From positions 102,131,388-102,195,387 of the forward strand of contig OY978525.1 in NCBI GenBank assembly GCA_963854835.1: a stretch of DNA of 64,000 bases. The letters run 5' to 3'. The position numbers and the translations under genes were made by a program. The notes beneath the pieces were generated by a model, which was not told the DNA's origin, ran no database searches, and saw only the letters and a list, made by a program, of their open reading frames with translations. This document shows positions 11,447 to 22,000 of this stretch, in pieces. This stretch comes from Megamerina dolium. Its lineage: Eukaryota; Arthropoda; Insecta; Diptera; Megamerinidae. Numbering within the stretch: the stretch's first letter is position 1; every line of letters starts with the position of its first letter.

Positions 11447-11813
11447 CTTACTTACTTACTTATGTGGCCATAACAACCGAATATCGATTTAGGCCGAAAA
11501 TAACATGCTTCGCCAGCCATCTCTGTTCTTCGCTAGCTGGCGCCAGTTAGAAATTCCAAGCGCCGTCAGGTTCTCCAGTACTTGGTCTTTCCACCGGAGG
11601 TTTGGTCTTCCTCTTTTGCGTCGTCCTCCAGCGGGTTCCGAATATAACACCTTCTTAGCTAGAGCGTGTTCTTCCATTCGCTCGACATGACCTAGCCAGC
11701 GCAGCCGCTGGATTTTGATGCGCTTTACTATGTCAATATCGGCATACAGCTCGTACAGCTCATGGTTGTACCTTATTCGGTACTCGCCACCAACGCAAAT
11801 AGGTCAAAAGATC
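11447..11813 (-). mobile_element. 5'-truncated RTE-clade LINE copy
   Basis: This 367-bp segment is almost identical to the 3' end of the full-length RTE element at 52118-55489, in the same orientation. It ends in the same (CTTA)n / (TAAG)n tail next to GGCCACATAAG. It is bounded by a perfect 14-bp TSD, TTTCGTAATGTGTA, at 11433-11446 and 11814-11827. 5' truncation, simple tail and TSD together are the hallmark of target-primed reverse transcription. The near-identity to the full copy implies recent insertion. Confidence 0.95.
11489..11813 (-). pseudogene. RTE ORF C-terminal fragment
   Basis: It encodes the last ~108 residues of the RTE protein, including RRKRGRPNLRWKDQVLENL and the terminal MLFSA-stop. 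The reading frame is open to the truncation point, so it is broken only by the missing 5' sequence. There is no promoter and it has no function alone. One visible difference from the full copy is Ala-Pro-Ala to Ala-Leu-Ala near the EEHA motif. Confidence 0.92.
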
Positions 11814-11827
11814 TTTCGTAATGTGTA

Positions 11828-12535
11828 TGAGGATTATATTCTACAAGACCGTCAGTGACAGAAATAATTTACTCAACTTTGTACTGTAGAGTTAATTTTC
11901 CTGTCATCAGTCCGGTGATGAATGCAGATGAAACTGATAGTAGCTTCGGTTACGGGGTCTTAACGAAAGACTTTAAATTTAATACAACGGGTGATCAGGT
12001 TGGAATCCCTTAAGCCTGATCGTTGGGAACGGCCCTTCGGAGAGATTTTCGTGGTTGTCGTGGTTACGTGGGTGGGGTATTCCATGTTGTCAGGCGTGGG
12101 GTAATCGATGTGAAGTTGCATATTAACCGGGTGCTAACCCTTTAGATCAGAAGAGGTTTTAGTTACGCCTCGATCCTCGCCAAGGAGGGCAACACATCCA
12201 TTCAACGTCTCCCAACGTACCGTAGAAGCCTGAAAGTTGGTTTCTGATTTTCCAATTTTACGGGACGCTTATCAACGCTTCAAATTAACATTTGCACATT
12301 GTGCGTCGTGAGGTGAGGCCTGCTCACGGTAAACATTGTCAACGAGTTTTCTCGATAGCCAATATCAGCTCACTTCGATATCGACGAAATAAAAGGATTG
12401 ATTGAATCAAACTCACATTCATGATAGCACTAAGCATTCATTATTTCACTATGCAGGAAATTTATTAACCAACTCTATCTTCGGGTTTCTCACGAGCTCA
12501 AAGACATATATTTTATAAAATTTCAACAAAACCGA
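11828..12535. other. Unassigned segment with a GC-richer core
   Basis: Between about 11980 and 12330 the base composition is noticeably richer in G and C than the neighbours (for example GGGTGGGGTATTCCATG, CCTCGATCCTCGCCAAGG). No ORF, TIR or tail could be recognised. It may be part of an unrecognised transposon (such as a LINE 5' region or LTR fragment); I cannot tell. Confidence 0.35.
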
Positions 12536-12539
12536 CAAA

Positions 12540-12860
12540 ACCGATCGATGATTTTGATACTTTGCCTTTTGGAAGGATGTCCAAAACTCATCGATCATCG
12601 CAAAGTGTGCGGGAATAAGCTTGATGACTCTGCAGCATGTATGGGAAGTCTTGCTTCTTCAACCATTCTTACTTAAGCTTAAGCCACTTGACTACCATTT
12701 GTTTCATAACCTGCAAAATGACTACAATAGATTGTTCGATTCTGGTGAGCTTATCAGACAGCATCTCATTCTGGTATTTGCTCCAAAGAAAAATACTGTT
12801 GGAATACATCATGAACTTTTCTGACAACGCTATATTTCGATATCTAAATTAGTCAAAGAA
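12540..12860 (+). pseudogene. Mariner transposase C-terminal relic
   Basis: The + strand reads HVWEVLL, then a decayed YSPDLAP region, then PLDYHLFHNLQNDYNRLFDSG and ELIRQHLILVFAPK. This is the standard C-terminal end of a DD34D mariner transposase (…SPDLAPSDYHLFRSLQN…). The third catalytic Asp (LDYHLF) is preserved but the surroundings are frameshifted and no TIRs are evident, so it is an old truncated copy. Confidence 0.75.
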
Positions 12861-13730
12861 GCGAAAGCGAAAGAAATGACTAATAACAATTTGTACCAAA
12901 AAAACAAAAAGAAAAAAAAAACGAAGCAGAAAAACACCAACAAAAATAATTTAATGTTAAACAGAAGCTAAGAAAGCTATTGAGACTTACCATCAACAAC
13001 AAGAATGGCTACAATGGCAGCACACTTGATGGTTGGTAATAAAATGTAATACGACAACAACAACAACAACAAATAAGCACATGCAACAATCATCAATGGT
13101 GATTACATACATATTGACTGCTACCTACCGACTCTATTGCTGCTGCATCTAAATACATAAATGTTGTTGCTAATCCTCCCGCCGTGATCATCAGCACATC
13201 GGCATTGGAGCAGATGCTATTAACTGCTGCAGTATGAACAAATTTCTGCTGCTGTCTCCACTTTGCGCTGCTGTTATCGTATCTACACACACATACAATG
13301 CCATGTAAATACTTTAACTATTGCAGCAATTAGAAATGTTATGGAGGATTTTTCGTCATTAGCAAACATCATCGTCGCATAAATGTATCCATATAAATAC
13401 TATAACGTACAATGTGAATATATATGAGTACGATATCTACATACACGCCAACAATGTAATAAAAATCATGTTTTCCTTTTGTTTTTGTTTATTTGTTCAC
13501 TTTTTATTGAATTTTTTATGTTTAGTTATGCTGCATGCAACAACATATCAATTGTTGTTAATAGGTACATTTATAAATTAAATACGTTTTTTTTTAACCT
13601 GACTACTATATGTAGAATACTGCTTGGCTACTTTTTATTACTAATCATCTCAATCAATATAAGAGTACAACAACCTCTGGATACAATTTTATTTAGGTGT
13701 AAATGATGTGTTAAACATGTACCTAAGAAG
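12861..13730. other. Non-coding DNA with CAA/CAG-type repeats
   Basis: No gene is recognised. It includes A-rich tracts, an (ACA)n run near 13050-13070 and GCTGCTG-like sequence near 13255-13275. Confidence 0.6.
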
Positions 13731-13767
13731 GAGCAGGCTTTCTAGATTGGCATGCTCGTTTTCGATG

Positions 13768-13805
13768 TGATACCCACAATTATCTTCGATGAATTGTGGG
13801 TATCA
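13768..13805. repeat. Perfect hairpin, 14-bp stem
   Basis: TGATACCCACAATT is followed by a 10-base loop and its exact reverse complement. An outer pair, TTTCTAGAT (about 13738-13746) and ATCTAGAAA (about 13805-13813), extends the symmetry after an asymmetric internal loop. The stem is more GC-rich than its surroundings. Confidence 0.85.
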
Positions 13806-13855
13806 TCTAGAAATTAGGCTACTTCTAAAATAAATCGAATCTTAAAAAAACAGCT

Positions 13856-14180
13856 TAAGCAAATTATACTAATTTTAATTAATCAAAATATAAATTAATC
13901 AATTAATCACAATTTTGATTAACCAAAAAGATTTCGATTTTAGATTTTGAAACAATATTTTGAAATAAAAATTTTAAAAATATGTTTTTATTCGTAACTT
14001 GAACCACTATCATGTTTTCCTTGTATTGGAAAAAATATAAATAATATTTTAAATATTTTAATTGATTAATTTTTTTGTGATTAATCAAAATACTGATTAA
14101 TCAAAATTCTGATTAATAAATCAAATAATTATTCTTTGATTAACCAAAATCAAATAATTCGATTAAACGGAGCCCTACTT
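13856..14180. repeat. AT-rich GATTAATC repeat block (possible old MITE)
   Basis: Dense copies of TTGATTAATCAAAA-like words. The block shares the 18-mer TTTAATCGAATTATTTGA (minus strand, 14150-14167) with the block at 18168-18560. It ends at CGGAGCCCTACT, whose complement (AGTAGGGCTCCG) resembles hAT-type transposon termini. Assignment to hAT is an inference only. Confidence 0.45.
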
Positions 14181-14199
14181 AATATCTATCCCACTTTCG

Positions 14200-15110
14200 A
14201 TCTGCACCAGAATCCGTGGGCAGTGTACTGAATGAATGTGCAGATTTTTTGACAAGGAGAAATATATTTTTGTAATATTATCGAAAATGTTATTTTTACG
14301 AAATTTCATTTTTGCGCTTCTGTCACTACTTCGAATTTTTTCGATATTATTGCAAATATTTTTCGACATTATTGCGGTATACTTCTGTAGGACTCCAATT
14401 ATTTATTAAAATATGTGTCCGATAATGCATATACTCAAGTGCGTTTTAAAAATATTTGTGGAATAATATCGAAAATGAAAATATAAATGTATTCATTTTT
14501 GCATTTTGCATGTATTCATTAGCACTATTTCAAATTTTCTCAACGTTATTGAAAATATTTTTCAACATTAATCCATTCGATATTAATGCAGTGCACCACA
14601 AAGATTTATTGAAATAACTAAGGTGTGATTTAAAAATATATATTTTTTTTTGCAATAATGTCGAAACTAAATTTTGCCAAAATATTTACTGTAATATCGA
14701 AATAAATCGATATTGTGCATAAATTCGTAATAGTCAAAATTCAAGTAATTTAAATTCATACATTTATGACACTTTTGGTTTTATTTCGAATTTTTTCGTT
14801 ATTATTGCAACCCATTTTCGACATTAATCCATTCGATATTACTGGAGTATACTTCTCTAAAGCTCTAAAAATATTTGGAAATAACTAAGGATGCAGATGC
14901 TGAAATTTGTTTTAAATATATTTTTGAAATAAGGTCGAAAATTAAAAAAAAAATTGAAATAATGCCAAATACATAATAGTAAAAATTCATGTACTTTAAA
15001 TTCATATAATTTTGGCAATTTTCATAGTATTTCGAATTTTTTCGCCATCATTCCAAATATGTCTCAATATTAATCCATTCGATATTACTTAATTACGCTA
15101 CCCTGCACTA
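14200..15110. repeat. Degenerate ~200-255-bp tandem repeat, four units
   Basis: The anchor TTCGAATTTTTTCG, followed by ATTATTGC, ATTTTTCGACATTA and ATCCATTCGATATTA, recurs at about 14330, 14529, 14785 and 15031. The spacings of 199, 256 and 246 bp suggest one deleted unit. No ORF is present. The high density of TCGA words is distinctive. Confidence 0.75.
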
Positions 15111-16349
15111 AGTCTATAAAGCTACTCTGATGCATTTTATTCGCTAATTTGAATTTAGATTTCTTAGAGGAAATCACAATTTTTTATAAATAGTAGATGG
15201 CTAGTTTTGTTTCTGGCAACAATATTAAATTTTCTGCTAATTTTATCTTAATTCTCAAAACGTCAGCGAACGTATTAAAGACAAAGTTCGAACTGGAGAG
15301 CCGTTGACATCGCCTGATGAGAATCATGTTAATCGAAATAACACGTGGGTCTATTCAACAGATTTTAAATTAGATTTCAGATGAGTGACACTATTGTTTG
15401 ATTCCAAAACTGCTTAATTTTTTATGAAAACATCTTAGACTAGATCCAAATCATTCAGGCTATTCAGTAAACTAAAAGGATCGTTTTAGAGACAACATTT
15501 CTAATCCACTGAAGAGACTCAACAAGTTATTGGAATGCTGAAAAATGCAATTTCATTATTAAACAAACAAAACAAGTACAAATAGTGTGGGACAATATAA
15601 ACAAATGACAGCAATCACAAACCTATTGACAATGATGATAATGACATTGAGAAATAGAAAGAGTGTATAGATGACACTTTGATGGATTTGCTGGAATATG
15701 CAAGTGCAAGTGTATAACAATTATTGTTGTATTCATATAACAAAGTCTCTATGCATATTTGTGTATATGTATATACAGACATGTGCTTCTACATATATAT
15801 GTACTTACATACTACTTGTATGAACCTCATATACCTCACACTCTGAATATTTTTCTTTAATTTCATTGTTTACTCGTACATTTCATAGATGTACACTAAA
15901 AAATTCCTATAAACATAACAGCAGCAGCAACAACAGCAGCAGTCAGAGACAAAGGCAATAGAAATTACAAATAAACAGAGAAAAGGGCCACCCATTTAAT
16001 GCCTTTTGGCTATTTATTTATTTATTCATATATGTGTGTGTGTTCGTGTATGTTCAGACTATTATTTGAAAAATAATTTTTTTTTTTTTGCTTTACCAAA
16101 TATTAAACGAATCATGTGCATATATGCGTACATATTCTCTTTGGGATAATCAAAATAAATCAAGCAACTTAAATGCTTAAAATATTTCGACTGTATTATT
16201 ATTTCTTGTGCATTATTATAAATGTATAGTATTATTATTTGTTATTTTTTTTTTTTTTATTTACATAATACAAATTGCTATGGGGATTGCATTGTACCAA
16301 ATATAATTTCATAATTATATTAATTCTGTTTCTTCTTTTTTTTCTTTTG
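15111..16349. other. Non-coding AT-rich DNA
   Basis: No gene is recognised. It contains CAG/CAA-type sequence near 15920-15945 and poly-T tracts. Confidence 0.55.
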
Positions 16350-16360
16350 ATTTCATCATA

Positions 16361-16727
16361 AAAAAAAAAAATAAATATGTGGCACTTAAAGCCCCAAAGG
16401 GCTCATTGGCCGAGCTTCTCTTCCATTACTGTTGTGCGTCTTAAATTTGGACAGTATTAGAAGGGACCTACTTATTTTAGCCGGTTCCGAACGGCAGAAC
16501 ACTTGTGACATCACTTTTTCTGAGCTTTGTCACAGAGTTCTTTAAGAAGCTTTTTCATGGCAAGTTGTTACTGTCGGAAGAATTGCCAATTGCTTGCCGA
16601 CAGATGGGTACCATTCGAAAGAAAAATCTTTTCGATATTAAATTTGTTATGCATCAGCCGGGGATTGAACCCACGACCTACAGATCAGAAGGCGAACACA
16701 CTAACCACTGAGCTACGGCACCCACCC
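16361..16727 (-). mobile_element. Full-length tRNA-derived SINE with TSD
   Basis: This is the best-preserved SINE copy (367 bp). Read on the minus strand it begins GGGTGGGTGCCGTAGCTCAG, a tRNA-like head with pol III box A (TAGCTCAGTGG, 16705-16715) and box B (GGTTCAATCCC, 16661-16671). A tRNA-unrelated body and an A/T-rich tail follow GTGCCACATATTTATT. A perfect 11-bp TSD, ATTTCATCATA, lies at 16350-16360 and 16728-16738. With no ORF, it must depend on a LINE reverse transcriptase. Head-body boundary is near 16650. Confidence 0.95.
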
Positions 16728-16738
16728 ATTTCATCATA

Positions 16739-18167
16739 CATTTTATTATTCTTTTAATTTCTTGTGTTTATTTTTTTATTTTTCATAATACATTTCTGCC
16801 ATAAAAATTATGTAGGTACGAGTACTATATATTTTGCTTGAATAAATAATGTATGCACGTTCTGATGTCATACGCATTACAAAATTAATTCCATAGCTAC
16901 TTTTGAAATCGATTCACTTCTTGTTGTTGTTTGTTTGTTTGTTGCTCAAAATAATATTATTATAATATTATGAATAAATTTGGTAGGTACACATTACCAT
17001 TTGATACTATAATATTTGTAGTATTTCTAAAAGGAAGTCTATATTATTTTAAAGGATATTTCTTCAAAACAAACATTTCTTAAAAGATTTTTGGATAAAT
17101 ACCATATAAGAATGTCTAAAACTCTTAAAATCTAGCTTTTAGTCTTGTGTGGTCCTGGAAAAGAACAACAACAACAAAATGTAGACACATATTTAGTAAG
17201 CTGCTAAATTCAGTGCTCCCAGCCACTTCCACTCTTCCTACGTCAAAAAGCAACTTTGATATTGATAGATGTCTGGTTCAAATCTGCTTTTCTGTGAGAG
17301 ACACATGAAATAGTGGATATGGTCTGTTGATTTTCCATTAAATATATAAACACTAAAATGGCGGTCCTAAAGTATATCACGACTATGACTTTGTATTAGA
17401 GCTTTATGAAACGTGTAGGTGTGACTTACTTATCAAATTTTCCCTACCGATCTTATCATTTTGATCCTAAGATTTTATAGGTTTTAGTTTCTTAATTAAT
17501 TCATAGTCGCTGAATATGAAAAAATTCTGCCTATAATATGTTTTATTATTTATAGCGAGCGAAAAAATATTGGGAGTATAACAAGAGGTGTCGAAACTTA
17601 TGATTTGTTTAAAAACAATCATTGAAAGAATTGAAAGTAATGTGATTTTCGTATTCGGCAGCTCAAAATTTCTTTGGAAGATATTTAATGTCAACGATTT
17701 AGAATTAAGAGGTCTATCTAGACCCAGAGGAAGACCCTAGGGGCTCAGCCAATAGATCATTTTGCCAAATAGCAGCTGATACCTAGATATGATAAAAATA
17801 GGGAAAAACTCAGAAACCTCGAAAATTTTCAAAGCATTTTTCGAGAACACGTTTTTTTGCAATTTCATGAACAATTGCGAAAAATCGGAAATTTAACGGT
17901 TCCACGATAAAGGTTACTTTGTAAAATGTAGATACAACTATATAAAGGCATTGAATCTTTTTCGAGACTATTTAGAAGCTAACTTTTCCTGTAAAATTTT
18001 CCATCCTGGACGAAAAGTGTGTGCTGTCGTGAAGTTAGTGAAATTTTGAGGTTTCGAAATTTACGAAGAATATTCGAGTTTGTAGGAATCATCCTAAATG
18101 TCAACATAATATTTTTTAAATTAGTATTGATATTAACTTTATATCTAATAGATACAAATTATTTAAA
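16739..18167. other. Non-coding AT-rich DNA
   Basis: No gene or recognised element. Poly-T and TTG runs occur near 16920-16945. A segment around 17700-18060 is slightly richer in CGAAA/TTTCG words, but I could not assign it. Confidence 0.5.
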
Positions 18168-18560
18168 CTAGAGCTGTGCAAAATCTTGATAAAACAATTA
18201 CTTGATAAACCAATTAACAAATTATTTGATTAATCATGATTTTTACTAATCAAATTACAAATTATTTAAATAATCATAATTTTAATTAATCAAAATACAA
18301 ATTATTCAATTATTCACAATCAGATTAATCAGATAAACATTATTCACACAAAATATGCCAAATCTTTATGATATTTTATCCAATAAAAAGTAGACAGGTA
18401 TGTTTTCAAAGCAACGAATATATGAGTGCGTGTGGAATTACTATTTCTTTAGAAAATTTTAAAAGCAAGGAAATACTGAAAGTGAAAACTATTTTAATTA
18501 ACAAAAATTCTATTTAATCGAATTATTTGAATTTTTAATTATGGCATTAATTAGAATTAG
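18168..18560. repeat. AT-rich GATTAATC repeat block, second copy
   Basis: Begins CTAGAGCTGTGCAAAATC and contains GATTAATCATGA, AATTAATCAAAAT and the 18-mer TTTAATCGAATTATTTGA (18513-18530) shared with 14150-14167 in inverted orientation. The start resembles a hAT-type terminus (xAGxGCTGTGC). Likely an old non-autonomous element, but the boundaries are uncertain. Confidence 0.45.
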
Positions 18561-18889
18561 ATTAATTAAGATTAATACGATGAGGGATTGTAATGATGAT
18601 TCATTGGAATATTATTTACTCAGATTCAAAAGCCAAGCGATTAATTGCACACTGCAAATTTAAACAATTTAATTATCTGTGTTAGGTAATGAAAAATGTT
18701 TGCACTAAAATTTTCGCTTAAACATACACTTTTAACCAAAACAGAATGTTTCTATTTTTTTCAACTATTTTTCTAAACCAACTTTTTCTTTAACTTGAAA
18801 GAAATTAGATGCAAGGAACTATAAAATATATTCACTCTTTTCGTATAGCTAAGGAAACAAATTTTAATGAAAACATTTCTATAACGTCT

Positions 18890-19035
18890 GTTTTGCAGTT
18901 CGGAACCGGCTAAAATAAGTAGGTCGCTTCTAATGCTGTCCAAAATTTAACACACACAACAGCAATGGAAGAGAAGCTCGGCCAAAGAGCCTTCCGGGAC
19001 TTTAAGTGCCACATATTTATTTATTGTTTTTTTAT
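18890..19035 (+). mobile_element. tRNA-derived SINE, 3' fragment
   Basis: Starts within GTTCTGCCGTTCGGAACC of the SINE (here GTTTTGCAGTTCGGAACC). It continues through AATAAGTAGGTCGCTTC, GGAAGAGAAGCTCGGCC and TTTAAGTGCCACATATTTATT. The head and pol III boxes are missing. No TSD was found. Confidence 0.88.
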
Positions 19036-22000
19036 TTATATTTCTTTATATCATTCAAATAATTTTCTAATAAATAAATACCTTTTTGTAGTTCTTTCAT
19101 TTCACTGAAAGTATTGTAATTAAAATAATTTGATCATTAACAATGATATTCTATTCGAATTTGTCCCGTAGTAATTCTCATAAGGTATATTCTTTTGTTT
19201 GAAAGTTAGAAAAAGAGTAAGACATACATATTTTGTAAACCTACCTTTTTATATGTCAAAAGTCTATATGAATTGCAGCATTATTATCCATCTGTAGTCA
19301 ATCATATGTTCTCTCTTATGTACTAATACATATTATATGATAAATTTCCAATTTGCGTGTTGGAAAATAATTAATTAATTTTTCTTTTTCACATGACACA
19401 CTTGTTACCACAATTTTTGATTTTTTCTTTTTTTCTTTTTTTGTTTGCACTCTTCTCATTTGATTCTAATATGAAATTGAGTATAAATCATATTGAATAT
19501 GAATATTGAATATTTTCTCATTTATGAAATCAAAAAAAAAAAAAAAAACACGTTTTTATTCACAGATTTTTAACTTAAAAATGAATGCTTGTTATTTTGG
19601 TATTATTTTAAAAATAAATTTCAGTTGACATATACCGCACATACGAGTATTTATCTACTATATGTATATGTATATAGGTTGTAAAACGTTTCAAAAAGTA
19701 ATCACAACATCTCGTTGAATAAAAAAAAAAATATACCCTTTTACGAGTGTTTGAGTTGTTTGAAAAAAAAAACCAACCCTAACAAAATAACATAACGATA
19801 ATGAAGATGGCAACCAAATAATTCACAATTTACAACAAATCATTGTACAACATTATTATTATTATTATTATGATTATTTAAAATTCATTGAAACCAAATG
19901 ACAAGAAGAGAACGACAAAAATTTACACAGTAAAAATGCAGCAAAATAAATTAATCCTTTCACTCACTCACTCTTTTCGTACGACGTATTGACGATGATT
20001 ACGACGGTGATGATGATGATGATATGGTGAAAAAGATATTTGCAATTGCAATGCAGCCAACTGACTGTATATAGCATATACTTGCTACCATGCACGCTGT
20101 GCAACAGCAGCAGGACTTTGCATTGAATACCCTTTTAATCCTTTTTTCGGTTGTTGTTTTATTTTTATATGATTGTTTTCGATTTAGTATTTTTTTTTTT
20201 TTTGTATGAAAACTTACAGTAGCGACAACAATTCCAATAATGGTGTCGTTTATCGTTGAAAGTTGATCACTATTGAGTATATAGAATGCACATTCACGTA
20301 TGAGGGATATTTTTAAAAAAATATTTTGTCGTTTTTTTTTTTTCAATTTTTATTCTTTTGTTTTGAAAATATCTATTAAATTTTTTCTCATATTATCTTT
20401 CATATAATATATAGCAACTTTACAGCGAGGATCAAACGTCGCGACATCTAATTACACACACCTTCATTTGCTTATATGTATGATATACTTTTGGCATCAT
20501 ATGCATATCAACATATGTAAATAAAATAATGGCGCAACGAATGAATGGACAACAACGGATGCTCACTAAGTTGGCTTACTCGTATGTACATATATGATAA
20601 TTAGCGGATGTGTATGTCTAGTATGTTGTACCGAATTATGACCAACATGGGCCCTTTTCCCTTTTAATTGTGGGTTTTGTTTATTTGTATTTTGTTCTAC
20701 ATCACTTTTACTCACATAATACATATGTTGCACAATTATTGTTAATATATGTTACACACGTTATGATATTATGTCGTTTTATCTAAAGGATACAACTGAC
20801 AATTGTATGGGTTTTTTATATGACCGACCGGAGATAAGTGTTTAACACTTGCAACATAAATAATTGTTCGCACACTGATGATGCTATATTCATACATGCA
20901 TATTATATTGCCAACATCATCATCGTTGCCAGTAAATAACATATACACGTGCATACATTTGTTATTATTATTATTATTTTTTTATGAAAGTTATTTCACG
21001 TCTTCTTCTTATTTTTCTGAATATTTATGTTTTCAATTTCAAAAAACACACGTCACATACTACGTCACTTATTCCGTCACCGACATCCGTACGAATGCTC
21101 TGTTTGTAAACAACTGAATCGTACTTGTTTCGCTTGCTGCTGCCACTGCTACTGCTGCTGCTGTTACGGCTGCTTGTACAAATACCAAAGTCTTCGATGG
21201 CACCGGTTCCAACAGATGCTTATTTGCGGTGGTGGTGAATTTCATCCATATATATTCTTCAACTTATGTATCTACGTATTTATGTGTATTATATCCCTAC
21301 ATGTGTTTTATAAATGTATTTGTGTTGTCATTGGCATTGTTAGTACTAATAAATGGTGAGTATACTTTATGTTGATGTTTATCAACAATAGGAAATGCAT
21401 TTTATACATAAGTACTCCTTCTTATATCAACATGTTGCTAACATAGCAGCACATATGTTATTAACATATGTGACTAGAGAGTGTGACACTATAGGTGTTT
21501 GGCGAAAAAGATGTACTCAATTCTGAATTTGGAAATATTTTCTCAAAAGGAACATGTATATTTTCGGTTTCAATGAGTTGGAAGCATGAACAGACCAATG
21601 AATTTGAATACTGTAATAATTTATGAAAAGTAAGGAACGCATCTCTTCAGTATTTTTTATCTAATAATGCATTAAACAATTATAATATCGATTTTTTAAG
21701 GCAAATGTATGAAAAAATTATGTATTATGCAGGATTATCCATTATAATCTTCATGATAATTTTTCGGTTTCTTTTTCTTGCCTTTCTTGTCTGCCTCTCC
21801 TCATAAGAAAGGAGCCAGAACTAACATAGTTCTAACATTAATTTATAAATATTCTTCAATTAATAAAAAAAGTGAGTTTAGCTTTTCAACGAACATTCGC
21901 ATCAGAAGCAACACCAAAATTATGTTTAAAAAATGTTACGCTTTCATTCTTCATGGCAATTATACTGAGTATTTAAACTCTTTTTTTTTTAGATTTTTGA

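Noticed and set aside
16655..16725. tRNA gene at the SINE heads (also 39115, 57905, 60025)
   Set aside because: Pol III boxes are present, but the acceptor stem does not close, the anticodon stem is imperfect and the heads are attached to a SINE body with TSDs. They are tRNA-derived, not tRNA genes.
17700..18060. CGAAA-rich segment as a possible gene or element
   Set aside because: No ORF, TIR, tail or periodicity could be shown.
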